Assembly: GCA_902629575.1 (NCBI GenBank)
Contig: CACORJ010000002.1
Span: 82,512-146,511 of the forward strand
Reading direction: 5' to 3'
DNA from: an uncultured Pelagibacteraceae bacterium
GTDB taxonomy: Bacteria; Pseudomonadota; Alphaproteobacteria; Pelagibacterales; Pelagibacteraceae
Length of the DNA: 64,000 nt
Part shown: positions 17,526 to 25,146 of the stretch, in pieces
How positions within the stretch are numbered: position 1 is the first letter of the stretch
Layout: each line of letters opens with the position of its first letter
Made by a program: the position numbers and the translations under genes
Notes under the pieces: generated by a model
Databases searched by the model: none
Seen by the model: the letters and a program-made list of their open reading frames with translations, nothing else
What the model was told of the DNA's origin: nothing

Positions 17526-18241
17526 GTCTTTTTTTTTCTTTGAGTAACTACAAAAAGTTTTCTTGGAAAACTTCCCTCATTTAGCTCAAAAATATCTTCA
17601 ATTTTAAAACCTTTTGAAATTTGATTTATTTTTTCTTTATCAAAAAAATGAACTATAAATCCGTCGTTTTGATACAAATCTTCTCCAATATATTTTCCTT
17701 TTTTAAAATCACCATCTCCTGTGTGTCTAACAGTAAATATATTTATTCCACCAGGTTTTAAAATTCTATGAACTTCTTGGCTCAGTTTAATAATTTCTGA
17801 AGTAGTTAAGGCCATACAATAAAGCATGTGTGAGTAACACCCGTCAAAAGAATTATCCTTATAAGGAATTCCATCACGTACATCCCAAACTTTTGTAGTA
17901 ATTTTATCTGCAACAGGTCTATCATCAGCCATTGTAAGATCAGAATAGTATCCTTTTTTTTTTTTATTAATATTTTTAATTGCCTCAGAACTATAATCTA
18001 ATGCTGTAACATGGATTAAATTTGAATTTGCTGCAAAATAAGTTGTATCCCTACCTAAACCAGCACCTAATTCGAGAATATTAATTTTTTTTCTAGTAAA
18101 AAAAGTTTTTATTTTTTGATTTTCAAATTTTTCTTTTGCATATATAGCAGATACGCTTGGATCTAAGCCAAACATTTCTGGCTTACTTGAGAAGCTATTT
18201 TCCCAATGTTGAAATTGTAGGTCTAAATCTTTTTTATTCAA
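17513..18241 (-). CDS. Class I SAM-dependent methyltransferase
   Basis: 242 residues. Motif I ILELGAGLGRDTTYFA at about residues 49-64, a following acidic strand end (VTALDYS), motif post-II YSHMLYCMAL and LKPGGINIFTVRH mark a class I Rossmann methyltransferase of the Methyltransf_11/25 type. The N-terminus has a WENSFSSKPEMFGLDPS stretch, seen in small-molecule methyltransferases such as TehB/TPMT relatives. It begins 1 base after the peroxiredoxin stop and overlaps the LysE gene. The substrate is unknown. Confidence 0.78.
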   Translation of the reverse strand: MNKKDLDLQFQHWENSFSSKPEMFGLDPSVSAIYAKEKFENQKIKTFFTRKKINILELGAGLGRDTTYFAANSNLIHVTALDYSSEAIKNINKKKKGYYSDLTMADDRPVADKITTKVWDVRDGIPYKDNSFDGCYSHMLYCMALTTSEIIKLSQEVHRILKPGGINIFTVRHTGDGDFKKGKYIGEDLYQNDGFIVHFFDKEKINQISKGFKIEDIFELNEGSFPRKLFVVTQRKKKTWNF

Positions 18242-18242
18242 T

Positions 18243-18905
18243 CTATTTTGAAGGATCCGGAACTTTTCTCAAGTATGGTTTAACAGCATTCCAGCCATCT
18301 GGAAATAATTTTTTAGCCTCATCATCCTTCACTGCCGGCACAATAATTACTTCCTCCCCTTTTTTCCAATCTGCAGGTGTTGCAACTTTATGTTTGGCTG
18401 TTAATTGCATAGAGTCAATCGCTCGCAAAAGCTCCATAAAGTTTCTGCCTGTTGCCATTGGATAAGTAAGAAAAAGACCAATTCTTTTATCAGGTCTAAT
18501 TATAAAAACAGTTCTAACTGTTTGATTATCTACTGCAGTTCTACCCATTGATGTAACTCCAGCGTCTCCTTCTAACATGTTGTATAGTTTAGCTACCTCT
18601 AAATTTTCATCTGCTATTATTGGATAACTTGGTTTATTTCCAGTTACATCCTTTATATCCTCTAGCCATTTTACGTGGTCAGAGACTGGATCAACACTTA
18701 AGCCAATAACTTTCACATTTCTTTTATCAAATTCAGGTTTCATTTTTGCTAAAGAACCTAATTCAGTTGTACAAACTGGAGTAAAATCTTTTGGGTGCGA
18801 AAACAAAACTCCCCAACTATCTCCTAACCATTCATGAAAAGATATATCACCAAGTTGTGTTTTTGCTTTAAAATCTGGAGCCACGCTATTTATTTTTAAA
18901 CTCAT
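18243..18905 (-). CDS. 1-Cys peroxiredoxin (Prx6-type)
   Basis: 220 residues. SHPKDFTPVCTTELG holds the peroxidatic Cys45, and no other cysteine occurs in the protein, as in 1-Cys Prx6/AhpC-TSA enzymes. The C-terminal extension with PADWKKGEEVIIVP is typical of this group. It reduces hydrogen peroxide and alkyl hydroperoxides in the cytoplasm, using thiols or another donor. It has an excellent AGGAGG ribosome binding site (18910-18915) and a well-formed promoter. It heads a leftward group leading to a methyltransferase, LysE, alternative oxidase, flavodoxin and MsrB. Confidence 0.93.
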   Translation of the reverse strand: MSLKINSVAPDFKAKTQLGDISFHEWLGDSWGVLFSHPKDFTPVCTTELGSLAKMKPEFDKRNVKVIGLSVDPVSDHVKWLEDIKDVTGNKPSYPIIADENLEVAKLYNMLEGDAGVTSMGRTAVDNQTVRTVFIIRPDKRIGLFLTYPMATGRNFMELLRAIDSMQLTAKHKVATPADWKKGEEVIIVPAVKDDEAKKLFPDGWNAVKPYLRKVPDPSK

Positions 18906-18929
18906 TAAACCTCCTATTATATTTTAAAA

Positions 18930-18958
18930 ATTATATGCAAGATTGATACGCTATGCAA
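18930..18958 (-). promoter_or_regulatory. Sigma-70-like promoter of the peroxiredoxin operon
   Basis: On the minus strand a -35 TTGCAT (18953-18958) and a perfect -10 TATAAT (18930-18935) are separated by exactly 17 bases. They are followed by AGGAGG (18910-18915) four bases before the peroxiredoxin ATG at 18905. The rest of the 148-base gap to cysE holds nothing else recognisable. Confidence 0.7.
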
Positions 18959-19053
18959 ACTTTTGTGTTGCTTTTTTTAATAACAATAAAGGATAAAAAT
19001 ACTTCAAGTTATTAAGGTTTAAATTTAATAAAAAACAATTATATAGCCTATAT

Positions 19054-19620
19054 ATGAATGAATATTTGCAATCCATAATTGATAGAGATCCTGCAGCAAA
19101 GTCGAAGATAAGTCTAATTTTGTCTTATCCAGGAGTTAAGGCTATTTTCTTTCATAAAATTGCAAATTTTTTTGCTAAAGCTAAGTTTGATTTAGTAGCA
19201 AGAGTGATTTCTCAATTCTCTAGATTTTTAACTGGTATAGAAATTCACCCAAAAGCTAAGATTGGAAAAAATTTATTTATTGACCACGGTATGGGAGTTG
19301 TAATTGGAGAAACATCTGAAATTGGGGACAACGTAACCATTTACCATATGGTTACTCTTGGTGGTATTTCTCCAAGTATAAATTCAGACAGTCAAAGGCA
19401 AATTAAAAGGCATCCAACATTAATGGACAATGTCGTTGTTGGATCAGGTGCTCAAATACTAGGTCCTGTTATCATAGGAAAAAATTCTTTAATAGGAGCT
19501 AATGCTGTTGTTACAAAAGACGTACCTGAAAAATCAGTAATGGCTGGAATACCTGCTAAAAGAATTGGTGATGCAACAAAAGGATTTAAACCTTATGGTG
19601 TTAGCGATAAGGAAGAGTAA
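19054..19620 (+). CDS. cysE: Serine O-acetyltransferase
   Basis: 188 residues, a short bacterial CysE. The N-terminal helices ([26 protein letters not shown]) are followed by a left-handed beta-helix of hexapeptide repeats, with the catalytic [20 protein letters not shown] region and [13 protein letters not shown]. It acetylates serine with acetyl-CoA in the first step of cysteine synthesis. Its last base is the first base of the cysK start codon, so the two are translationally coupled. The C-terminus [13 protein letters not shown] lacks the terminal Ile common in CysEs that form a tight CysE-CysK complex. Confidence 0.93.
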   Translation: MNEYLQSIIDRDPAAKSKISLILSYPGVKAIFFHKIANFFAKAKFDLVARVISQFSRFLTGIEIHPKAKIGKNLFIDHGMGVVIGETSEIGDNVTIYHMVTLGGISPSINSDSQRQIKRHPTLMDNVVVGSGAQILGPVIIGKNSLIGANAVVTKDVPEKSVMAGIPAKRIGDATKGFKPYGVSDKEE

Positions 19621-20621
19621 TGCTTAATATTAAAAATAATTTTATAGACTCTATTGGTAATACACCTTTAATAAAACTTAAGGCTGCCTCAGAACTAACA
19701 GGTTGCAATATTTTTGGCAAAGCAGAATTCATGAATCCTGGTGGCTCTGTAAAAGATAGAGCGGCTCTTGCGCTACTTAAAGATGCTCAAGAAAAAAAGT
19801 TGATTTCAAAAGGTGGAATTGTTGTAGAAGGAACTGCAGGTAATACTGGTATTGGTTTAGGCCTACTAGGTAACTCCTTAGGATATAAAACAATTATTGT
19901 AATGAACGACAATCAAACTCAAGAAAAAAAGGATACTATTAGAAACTTAGGGGCTGAATTAAGATTAGTTACCGCAAAACCATATAAAGATGAAAATAAT
20001 TTTGTGAAAATTGCTGGTCGATTAGCTGATGAATTAAGGCCAACAAATAATAATGGTGTAGTTTGGGCTAACCAATTTGATAACGTAGCTAATGCGAAAG
20101 GACATTACGAGGGAACAGGAAGAGAAATTTGGGAACAAACTGAAGGTAAAGTTGACGGATTTGTTTGTTCATCAGGAACTGGAGGAACTATTTCAGGAGT
20201 AAGTAACGCACTGAAAGAAAAAAATAAAGATATCAAAATTTATCTTTCAGATCCAAAAGGATCAGCTCTCTACAACTACATAAAAAATGGTGAACTAAAA
20301 TCCGAGGGTGGTTCTATTACAGAAGGTATTGGATCTAGTCGTATTACAAAAAATTTTGAAAATGCAAAAATTGATGACGCGTATTCAATCGACGATCATG
20401 AAGCGCTTCCAATTCTTTATAATTTAATTCAAAATGAAGGTTTAAGTTTAGGCACAAGTTGTGGAATAAATATTGCTGGAGCTATAAGGTTAGGAAAAGA
20501 ACTTGGTCCTGGTAAAACAATTGTTACAATCCTTTGTGATAAATCAGATAAATACAACTCAAAGATGTTTAATAAATCTTTTTTACAGGAAAAAAACTTA
20601 CCTATTCCTAGCTGGTTATAA
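19620..20621 (+). CDS. cysK: Cysteine synthase A (O-acetylserine sulfhydrylase)
   Basis: 333 residues, a fold-type II PLP enzyme. NPGGSVKDRAAL carries the Schiff-base lysine at about residue 42, EGTAGNTGIGLG is the substrate-binding loop, and SSGTGGTISGVS binds the PLP phosphate. It converts O-acetylserine and sulfide to cysteine. It overlaps cysE by one base (TAATG). Some homologues of this form are annotated cysteine synthase or cystathionine beta-synthase-like, but pairing with cysE makes cysteine synthesis the best call. Confidence 0.93.
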   Translation: MLNIKNNFIDSIGNTPLIKLKAASELTGCNIFGKAEFMNPGGSVKDRAALALLKDAQEKKLISKGGIVVEGTAGNTGIGLGLLGNSLGYKTIIVMNDNQTQEKKDTIRNLGAELRLVTAKPYKDENNFVKIAGRLADELRPTNNNGVVWANQFDNVANAKGHYEGTGREIWEQTEGKVDGFVCSSGTGGTISGVSNALKEKNKDIKIYLSDPKGSALYNYIKNGELKSEGGSITEGIGSSRITKNFENAKIDDAYSIDDHEALPILYNLIQNEGLSLGTSCGINIAGAIRLGKELGPGKTIVTILCDKSDKYNSKMFNKSFLQEKNLPIPSWL

Positions 20622-20685
20622 TATCGCATACCAAGTATCTAACAAAAAAGTTACATTTCAAAATATCAATTTAAATATAAATTTT

Positions 20686-21060
20686 ATGAAAAAATGTATT
20701 TTAATAATCTTTTCTTTTTTATTTTTTAATACTGCTCATGCAGGAATGAGTAACAGTGACAAATCAAAAGCATGGGAGTGTAGTGGTATTTACATGGCTA
20801 ACTATTTTTTACCATCTGGTGAGAGCTTTGAATACAGCATGAAAGAAAAATCAATGGCATCAGTTAAGGTTATGAAGTCATATGCACTTGAAATTGGAAT
20901 ACCAGAAAACGAATGGGATGAGGGAGTAAACAAAGCTGTAGATAAATACTATGGATCTAAATATGACAAAAATAAAACTGAAGATTGTCATTCATTTATT
21001 GCAAATTCAATTCCTAACGGAGCTGAAAGAGTAAAAAAAGTAGTTCAAACATTATACTAA
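20686..21060 (+). CDS. Small secreted protein of unknown function
   Basis: 124 residues from the ATG at 20686, where a clear Sec signal peptide begins (MKKCILIIFSFLFFNTAHAG, cleavage after AHA). The mature part is about 105 residues, mixed alpha-helical, with two cysteines (AWECSGIYM and EDCHSFIANS) that could form a disulfide. I do not recognise a family. It lies 64 bases after cysK and starts a rightward run of small genes. No promoter is obvious in the gap. Confidence 0.7.
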   Translation: MKKCILIIFSFLFFNTAHAGMSNSDKSKAWECSGIYMANYFLPSGESFEYSMKEKSMASVKVMKSYALEIGIPENEWDEGVNKAVDKYYGSKYDKNKTEDCHSFIANSIPNGAERVKKVVQTLY

Positions 21061-21080
21061 AAAATAAGAGAGGAGATATA

Positions 21081-21557
21081 ATGAAAAAAATAATTATAAC
21101 GTTAACTTTTACATTTATTTCAACTGTAGCTTTTGCTAATTCAGGTAAATTTAATGCAAGTGGTATGGGGTCTTGGGAAATGAATATTATGAACGCTGGT
21201 AATGGTAATATGGCAATTACTTATGATGGCAATGCAGGTCTAACAGATGAGAACCCAGATAGTATATTTAATAAATCTACAATGAATTGCGTTGGAGGAC
21301 TTACATTAGTAGGTGGGAAGTTTGAAGATGAAACAGGTATGTGCACTTTTTATTTAGCTGATGGTGAAAAAGTTTTTATAAATTACAAAGGTAAAGGAAC
21401 CGGTGGTCAAGGTGGTTCTGGTACTTTTATAATTGTTGGAGGAACTGGAAAATATGAAAAAATTTCAGGTACCGGTTTTTCTAGTAGGCAAAATCTTAAA
21501 GGTAAAGAGGGATTTGCTCATTCAATGAATCAAATGAGCGGTGAATACACATATTAA
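21081..21557 (+). CDS. Small secreted beta-rich protein of unknown function
   Basis: 158 residues with a signal peptide ending near AFA-N (residue 19) and an AGAGGAG ribosome binding site. The mature protein is glycine-rich, with repeated G-x-G turns and strands (GTGGQGGSGTFIIVGGTGKY) that suggest a small beta-barrel such as an allene-oxide-cyclase-like or calycin-like fold, an impression rather than a match. Two cysteines (MNCVGG, GMCTFY) could form a disulfide. It probably resides in the periplasm. It follows another secreted unknown by 20 bases and precedes a third by 24, suggesting one operon. Confidence 0.68.
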   Translation: MKKIIITLTFTFISTVAFANSGKFNASGMGSWEMNIMNAGNGNMAITYDGNAGLTDENPDSIFNKSTMNCVGGLTLVGGKFEDETGMCTFYLADGEKVFINYKGKGTGGQGGSGTFIIVGGTGKYEKISGTGFSSRQNLKGKEGFAHSMNQMSGEYTY

Positions 21558-21581
21558 AGATATTGAACTAAAGGAGATAAA

Positions 21582-21827
21582 ATGAAAAAAATAATTGTAA
21601 CATTAGCTTTTGTGCTTTTTACAACTTCGGCATTTTCTTATTCTTGTCCGATGCTTTGGGGAGAAGTAGATGAGCTTTTAAAAACAGCAAAAGACAGTGG
21701 CAAAACTGCCGCTCAAATTGAAGAAGCTCAAACTTTAAGAGATAAAGGTAAAAAAGCTCATGATGAAGGAAGTCATGAAATGTCTGAAATCTTTTTAAAG
21801 AAAGCTTTAACAATTCTTAAAGGTTAA
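21582..21827 (+). CDS. Small secreted helical protein of unknown function
   Basis: 81 residues. A signal peptide (MKKIIVTLAFVLFTTSAFS) is followed by about 60 residues of amphipathic helix, with one cysteine near the mature N-terminus (YSCPMLWGEVDELL). The Ala/Lys/Glu pattern (TAAQIEEAQTLRDKGKKAH) resembles a small helical-bundle or TPR-like unit. The upstream AAGGAGAT is a good ribosome binding site. It is the third of three consecutive exported small proteins. No function can be given. Confidence 0.65.
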   Translation: MKKIIVTLAFVLFTTSAFSYSCPMLWGEVDELLKTAKDSGKTAAQIEEAQTLRDKGKKAHDEGSHEMSEIFLKKALTILKG

Positions 21828-21846
21828 TAATCAAAAAAAGATAAAC

Positions 21847-22140
21847 ATGAAAAACTATATGGTAACCCATACTTTTAAATCAAAAGAAGCAAAAGCTAAA
21901 ATGATGGAAATGGTTGGTTCGATGAAAATGGAAGATATTGTTAAATCGATGACTGGCGATAATGCAAAATGTCAAATGACATGGAATACTCCTGGTGACA
22001 CTTTGACAATGTTTTGTTGGTGGAAAGGAACTGATACTGAATCAATTAACAAGCAATTAGGTCAAATGAATGATTTCTTTGAACCTCATAATTTTGTTGA
22101 ATGTGAAGACAATGTAATGGATTATAACGCTAAAGAATGA
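21847..22140 (+). CDS. Small soluble protein of unknown function
   Basis: 97 residues without a signal peptide. The pattern of a first strand (MKNYMVTHTFKS), a helix, a second strand (KCQMTWNTPGDTLTMFCWWKG), a helix and an acidic end suggests a ferredoxin-like or dimeric alpha-beta-barrel fold. The stop overlaps the next gene start by 4 bases (ATGA), so the two are translationally coupled and their products may interact. I do not recognise the family with confidence. Confidence 0.62.
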   Translation: MKNYMVTHTFKSKEAKAKMMEMVGSMKMEDIVKSMTGDNAKCQMTWNTPGDTLTMFCWWKGTDTESINKQLGQMNDFFEPHNFVECEDNVMDYNAKE

Positions 22141-22451
22141 AAGTAATTTATACAAGAACCATTGGTGTTTATGATGATAAACTTGACGAGGCTATGGAAA
22201 TTTCTAAGGGGCTAGCTGAAGTAAGAAAGAAGCATTATCCTGATCATGAGGTTTATTTTTCATTTCAAGTCGGTGGAAATCCTAGAACAGTGAGAGAAAC
22301 TCTTATTGGTGAACAATTTACAGATAAAGCATTTCAGAATGATCAAAATATGTCTGCAGATCCTAAGTTTATAGAACTTCAAAAAAAAATGAAGAGTGTT
22401 TTTAAAGAGGGAACTATTCAGGACGAAATGAGAGTGATCTTTAACAATTAA
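22137..22451 (+). CDS. Small soluble protein of unknown function, possible dimeric alpha-beta-barrel fold
   Basis: 104 residues. MKVIYTRTIGVYDDKLDEAMEI then a helix (GLAEVRKKHYPDHEVYF) and a second strand recalls ABM/NIPSNAP-type dimeric alpha-beta-barrel proteins, but no catalytic residue is evident. It overlaps the preceding gene by 4 bases (ATGA) and is followed 9 bases later by an NTF2-like protein. Signal peptide and membrane segments are absent. Function unknown. Confidence 0.62.
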   Translation: MKVIYTRTIGVYDDKLDEAMEISKGLAEVRKKHYPDHEVYFSFQVGGNPRTVRETLIGEQFTDKAFQNDQNMSADPKFIELQKKMKSVFKEGTIQDEMRVIFNN

Positions 22452-22460
22452 AGTGAATTA

Positions 22461-22781
22461 ATGTCTATATTAAAAAGATATACTGATGCAATTAATAAGA
22501 AAGATGAAGCGACAATGAATGAACTTTTACATGATGATTTTAAGTTCACGATGCATAAATCTGGAAATTTTTTAGGAAAAGCTGATGTAATCAAATGGGC
22601 AATGAGTGGTGATATTAATCAAGATAAAGCAAGAGTTATTTATGAAAATGATGATGTTGGCGTACATCATTCAATTGTAACTTTTAATGATGGAAATGTA
22701 GAAGCTGTAATGGCAGTTTACAAATATAAAGATGGGAAAATTATTAGCTTAGAAACTGGTGCAACAAAACTTTCAAAATAA
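22461..22781 (+). CDS. SnoaL/NTF2-like domain protein
   Basis: 106 residues. The opening ILKRYTDAINKKDEATMNELLHDDFKF is the classic first helix-helix-strand of SnoaL-like NTF2 proteins, followed by FLGKADVIKWAMSG and strands ending in YKYKDGKIISLE. The fold forms a cone-shaped pocket used for small-molecule binding or isomerase/hydrolase chemistry; the ligand is unknown. Its TAA abuts the GTG start of the DsbA-fold isomerase gene with no gap. Confidence 0.72.
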   Translation: MSILKRYTDAINKKDEATMNELLHDDFKFTMHKSGNFLGKADVIKWAMSGDINQDKARVIYENDDVGVHHSIVTFNDGNVEAVMAVYKYKDGKIISLETGATKLSK

Positions 22782-23378
22782 GTGAAAGAAATAGATTTTT
22801 ACTTTTCGATAGGTAGTACATACACTTATTTGTCTGTTACTAGAATTCTTGATGTTGAAAAAAATCATAAAGTAAAATTTCATTGGAAACCATTCAGTGT
22901 CAGAGCAATTATGAAGGAAATGAATAATATACCTTTTCCTAAAGACAAAATGAATAAAGTAAATTACATGTGGAGAGATATAGAAAGACGTGCTGAAAAT
23001 TATGGTTTCTTTGCTAAAACTCCAGTTCCCTATCCTCTTTCTGAGTTTGATCTTGCTAATCAAATTGCTATTTATGGGCTAAATAAGGGATGGGGTGTTG
23101 ATTACATAAGACTAACATACAAAAAGTGGTTTCAGGAAGGAAAGGAACCTGCGATTGATCCTAGCATTTCTGAAATTTGTGAAAAACTAAAAATTAATAG
23201 AGATGAAATAATTTTAAAAGCAAAATCAAAAGAAATTGAGAATAAATATATTTCGAATACTAACGACGCGAGGAATAATAAAATTTTCGGTAGTCCTACA
23301 TTTATTGTTAATAATGAAATTTTCTGGGGAGATGATAGAATGGAAGATGCTGTAACTTGGTTTAAAAAAAATGACTAA
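22782..23378 (+). CDS. DsbA-fold 2-hydroxychromene-2-carboxylate isomerase family protein
   Basis: 198 residues from a GTG directly after the previous stop. The start IDFYFSIGSTYTYLSVTRIL matches the HCCA isomerase/kappa-GST branch of the DsbA family, where a Ser replaces the redox cysteine and binds glutathione. KIFGSPTFIVNNEIFWGDDRM is the cis-Pro loop and C-terminal signature. In these organisms a naphthalene pathway is unlikely, so the protein is more probably a general glutathione-dependent isomerase or transferase. It overlaps the following SMR-like gene by 8 bases. Confidence 0.8.
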   Translation: MKEIDFYFSIGSTYTYLSVTRILDVEKNHKVKFHWKPFSVRAIMKEMNNIPFPKDKMNKVNYMWRDIERRAENYGFFAKTPVPYPLSEFDLANQIAIYGLNKGWGVDYIRLTYKKWFQEGKEPAIDPSISEICEKLKINRDEIILKAKSKEIENKYISNTNDARNNKIFGSPTFIVNNEIFWGDDRMEDAVTWFKKND

Positions 23379-23709
23379 TTTTTCAGCTTATCTAACACTT
23401 ATTGTTGCAGTAATTTTAGGAACTGTAGCTAATGGCTTTGCTAAAGGAGCACAAGGTTTCACTTTACTTATACCAAGCGTATTAACTGCAATTACGATTA
23501 TTGGATGTATGTATACTTTATCTTTAGTAATGAAAATTATTCCTATTGGAGTTACATATGCCTCTTTTGCTGGATTGTGTATTATAGCCACTACATTTAT
23601 TGGAGTATATAAATTTAAACAAATGCCAGATTTTTATACCATAATTGGATTAATTCTCATAATTGCTGGTGTCCTAATTGTAAATTTATTAGGAAATCTA
23701 AAAAATTAA
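23371..23709 (+). CDS. SMR-like small membrane protein lacking the coupling glutamate (copy 1)
   Basis: 112 residues with four transmembrane helices of the small multidrug resistance fold. Similarity to EmrE is clear in the second half (IPIGVTYASFAGLCII, IIGLILIIAGVLIVNLL). Aligned without gaps to EmrE residues 1-18, the essential Glu14 of helix 1 is Val14 (LIVAVILGT). Without it, normal proton-drug antiport is not expected, and a flippase-like (ArnE/F-like) or heterodimeric function is possible. The adjacent DUF2798 gene begins 1 base after its stop frame, and a paralogue follows at 23945. Confidence 0.72.
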   Translation: MTNFSAYLTLIVAVILGTVANGFAKGAQGFTLLIPSVLTAITIIGCMYTLSLVMKIIPIGVTYASFAGLCIIATTFIGVYKFKQMPDFYTIIGLILIIAGVLIVNLLGNLKN

Positions 23710-23930
23710 TGTTCCAAAAAAAATATTCAAATCTTATTTTTATATTGATAATGGGTTTTGGAATGAGCTTACTAATGACTCTTATAATTACCTTTGTTAA
23801 CACAGGTATGGATAATCAATATATAAATAGGTTTCTAAAAGCATGGACTGTAAGTTTGCCAATTGCAATATTTACAGCCCTTATTGTAGGTCCTCCAATT
23901 AAAAAATTTGTAGATAAAATTACCAAATAA
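23709..23930 (+). CDS. DUF2798 small membrane protein
   Basis: 73 residues, with two hydrophobic helices separated by a short polar loop (MTLIITFVNTGMDNQYINRFLKAW) and ending in GPPIKKFVDKITK, the pattern of DUF2798 proteins. Its start overlaps the TAA of the preceding SMR-like gene by one base, and another SMR-like gene follows after 14 bases. The three membrane proteins are likely made together. No biochemical function is known to me for DUF2798. Confidence 0.72.
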   Translation: MFQKKYSNLIFILIMGFGMSLLMTLIITFVNTGMDNQYINRFLKAWTVSLPIAIFTALIVGPPIKKFVDKITK

Positions 23931-23944
23931 TCATAATCTTAGAC

Positions 23945-24280
23945 GTGAGTAATTTTTCAGGATATATTTTTTTAGTATTAGGAGTTGTTTTAGGAATCGT
24001 CTCAAATGGGTTTTTGAAATCTACAAATGGATTTACAATTTTAGTTCCAACTATATTTTGTATTTTTTCTATAATTGCATGTATTTTTTGTTTGTCTAAG
24101 GCAATGAACGTTATTCCTGTTGGTTTTACTTATGCAACTTATGGAGGATTAACAATAACAGCTGTTACTTTATTTGGTGTGTTTAAGTATAATCAAATTC
24201 CAAACTTTTATGGAATTATGGGAATAATATTAATAATAATTGGAGTTATTTTGCTAAATACCCTTGGCAAAACTACTTAG
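23945..24280 (+). CDS. SMR-like small membrane protein lacking the coupling glutamate (copy 2)
   Basis: 111 residues from a GTG start. It is clearly paralogous to the protein at 23371: both begin (M)xNFSxY, share ATxGGL/ASFAGL after the central IP(I/V)G(V/F)TYA motif, and end in a GxILIIxGVxLxNxLG helix. As in copy 1, the EmrE Glu14 position is Val14 (LVLGVVLGI). The two copies may form a heterodimer, as paired SMR proteins often do. The stop overlaps the convergent hisN stop by 8 bases. Confidence 0.72.
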   Translation: MSNFSGYIFLVLGVVLGIVSNGFLKSTNGFTILVPTIFCIFSIIACIFCLSKAMNVIPVGFTYATYGGLTITAVTLFGVFKYNQIPNFYGIMGIILIIIGVILLNTLGKTT

Positions 24281-25079
24281 ATACTGGTTTTAGTAAATTA
24301 AGAAATTTTTTATGAATTAACTTATTTGCAGAAACTAAAATATTACCTGCATAAATAGCACTTCTATTATCCCAAGTGCTTATGCACCCACCTGCTGCAT
24401 TAATAATTGGTATTAAAGGATGAATATCCCATATTTTATTTGAACATTGAATAACAATATCAACCCTACCCTCTGCTAAATGAGAATAGCTCAAAGCATC
24501 ACTACATGGAAATTGCATAAGTTTTAAAATCTTTGGAATTTTTTTTTGTTTATATAAGGGTAGCCAACCATGAAAAGCTGCTGAAACTCTTACGCTTTTA
24601 AAGATAGCTTTTTTATTGACTGAAATTTTTTTCTTTTTACCTTTTTCAAATACAAAAGCAGTTTTATCAGAATAATTTAAATAATATTTATTAAGCATTG
24701 GAAAATTCGCTAATCCTAAAATTGGAACTCCTTTAAAATTTAGAGATACTAAATTGCTCCAAGTAGGATTACCAATTACAAATGATCTTGTTCCATCTAT
24801 TGGATCAATAACCCAAGTGAAATCACTTTTAGATTTTTTTGTTCCATATTCCTCACCAATAACTTGATGATTCGGGAATTTTTTTTTAATTTTTTTCCTT
24901 ATAAATTTTTCGAAAGCTTTATCAGATGAGGTTACGGGGTCATAACCGCTTCCTTGAAGTTTGTTAGTTACTCTAAAATTTTTTTTTAAATTTGAAAAAT
25001 AATATTTAGTTAAGTCTTTTGCTAGTTTATTTAAAAAGCTAGCAAATATAGGGTATTTTTTTCTATCAAATTTACTCAC
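24273..25079 (-). CDS. hisN: Histidinol-phosphatase, inositol monophosphatase family
   Basis: 268 residues. Metal-binding motifs of the IMPase superfamily are complete: VIGEEYGT, WVIDPIDGTRSFVIGNP and WDIHPLIPIINAAGG. The GTRSF form is typical of HisN-type histidinol-phosphatases rather than SuhB. It would dephosphorylate histidinol phosphate, the penultimate part of histidine synthesis. Length is normal. It is a single-gene leftward unit that ends in an 8-base overlap with the SMR-like gene. A role as a broader sugar phosphatase cannot be excluded. Confidence 0.82.
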   Translation of the reverse strand: MSKFDRKKYPIFASFLNKLAKDLTKYYFSNLKKNFRVTNKLQGSGYDPVTSSDKAFEKFIRKKIKKKFPNHQVIGEEYGTKKSKSDFTWVIDPIDGTRSFVIGNPTWSNLVSLNFKGVPILGLANFPMLNKYYLNYSDKTAFVFEKGKKKKISVNKKAIFKSVRVSAAFHGWLPLYKQKKIPKILKLMQFPCSDALSYSHLAEGRVDIVIQCSNKIWDIHPLIPIINAAGGCISTWDNRSAIYAGNILVSANKLIHKKFLNLLKPVSK

Positions 25080-25146
25080 AGGAAACTCATACTATTTAAT
25101 TTATGTTGATTAAAGTTAAATTTTAAATAATTGTTACCTTATAATT

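Noticed and set aside
20503..20685. 61-residue N-terminal extension of the first small secreted protein
   Set aside because: It overlaps cysK by 119 bases and places a signal peptide in mid-protein; the ATG at 20686 starts exactly at the signal.
25080..25146. TATAAT-like -10 box just before the TauD-family gene
   Set aside because: It ends 1-2 bases before the start codon, so transcription would begin inside the gene; no matching -35 is seen.
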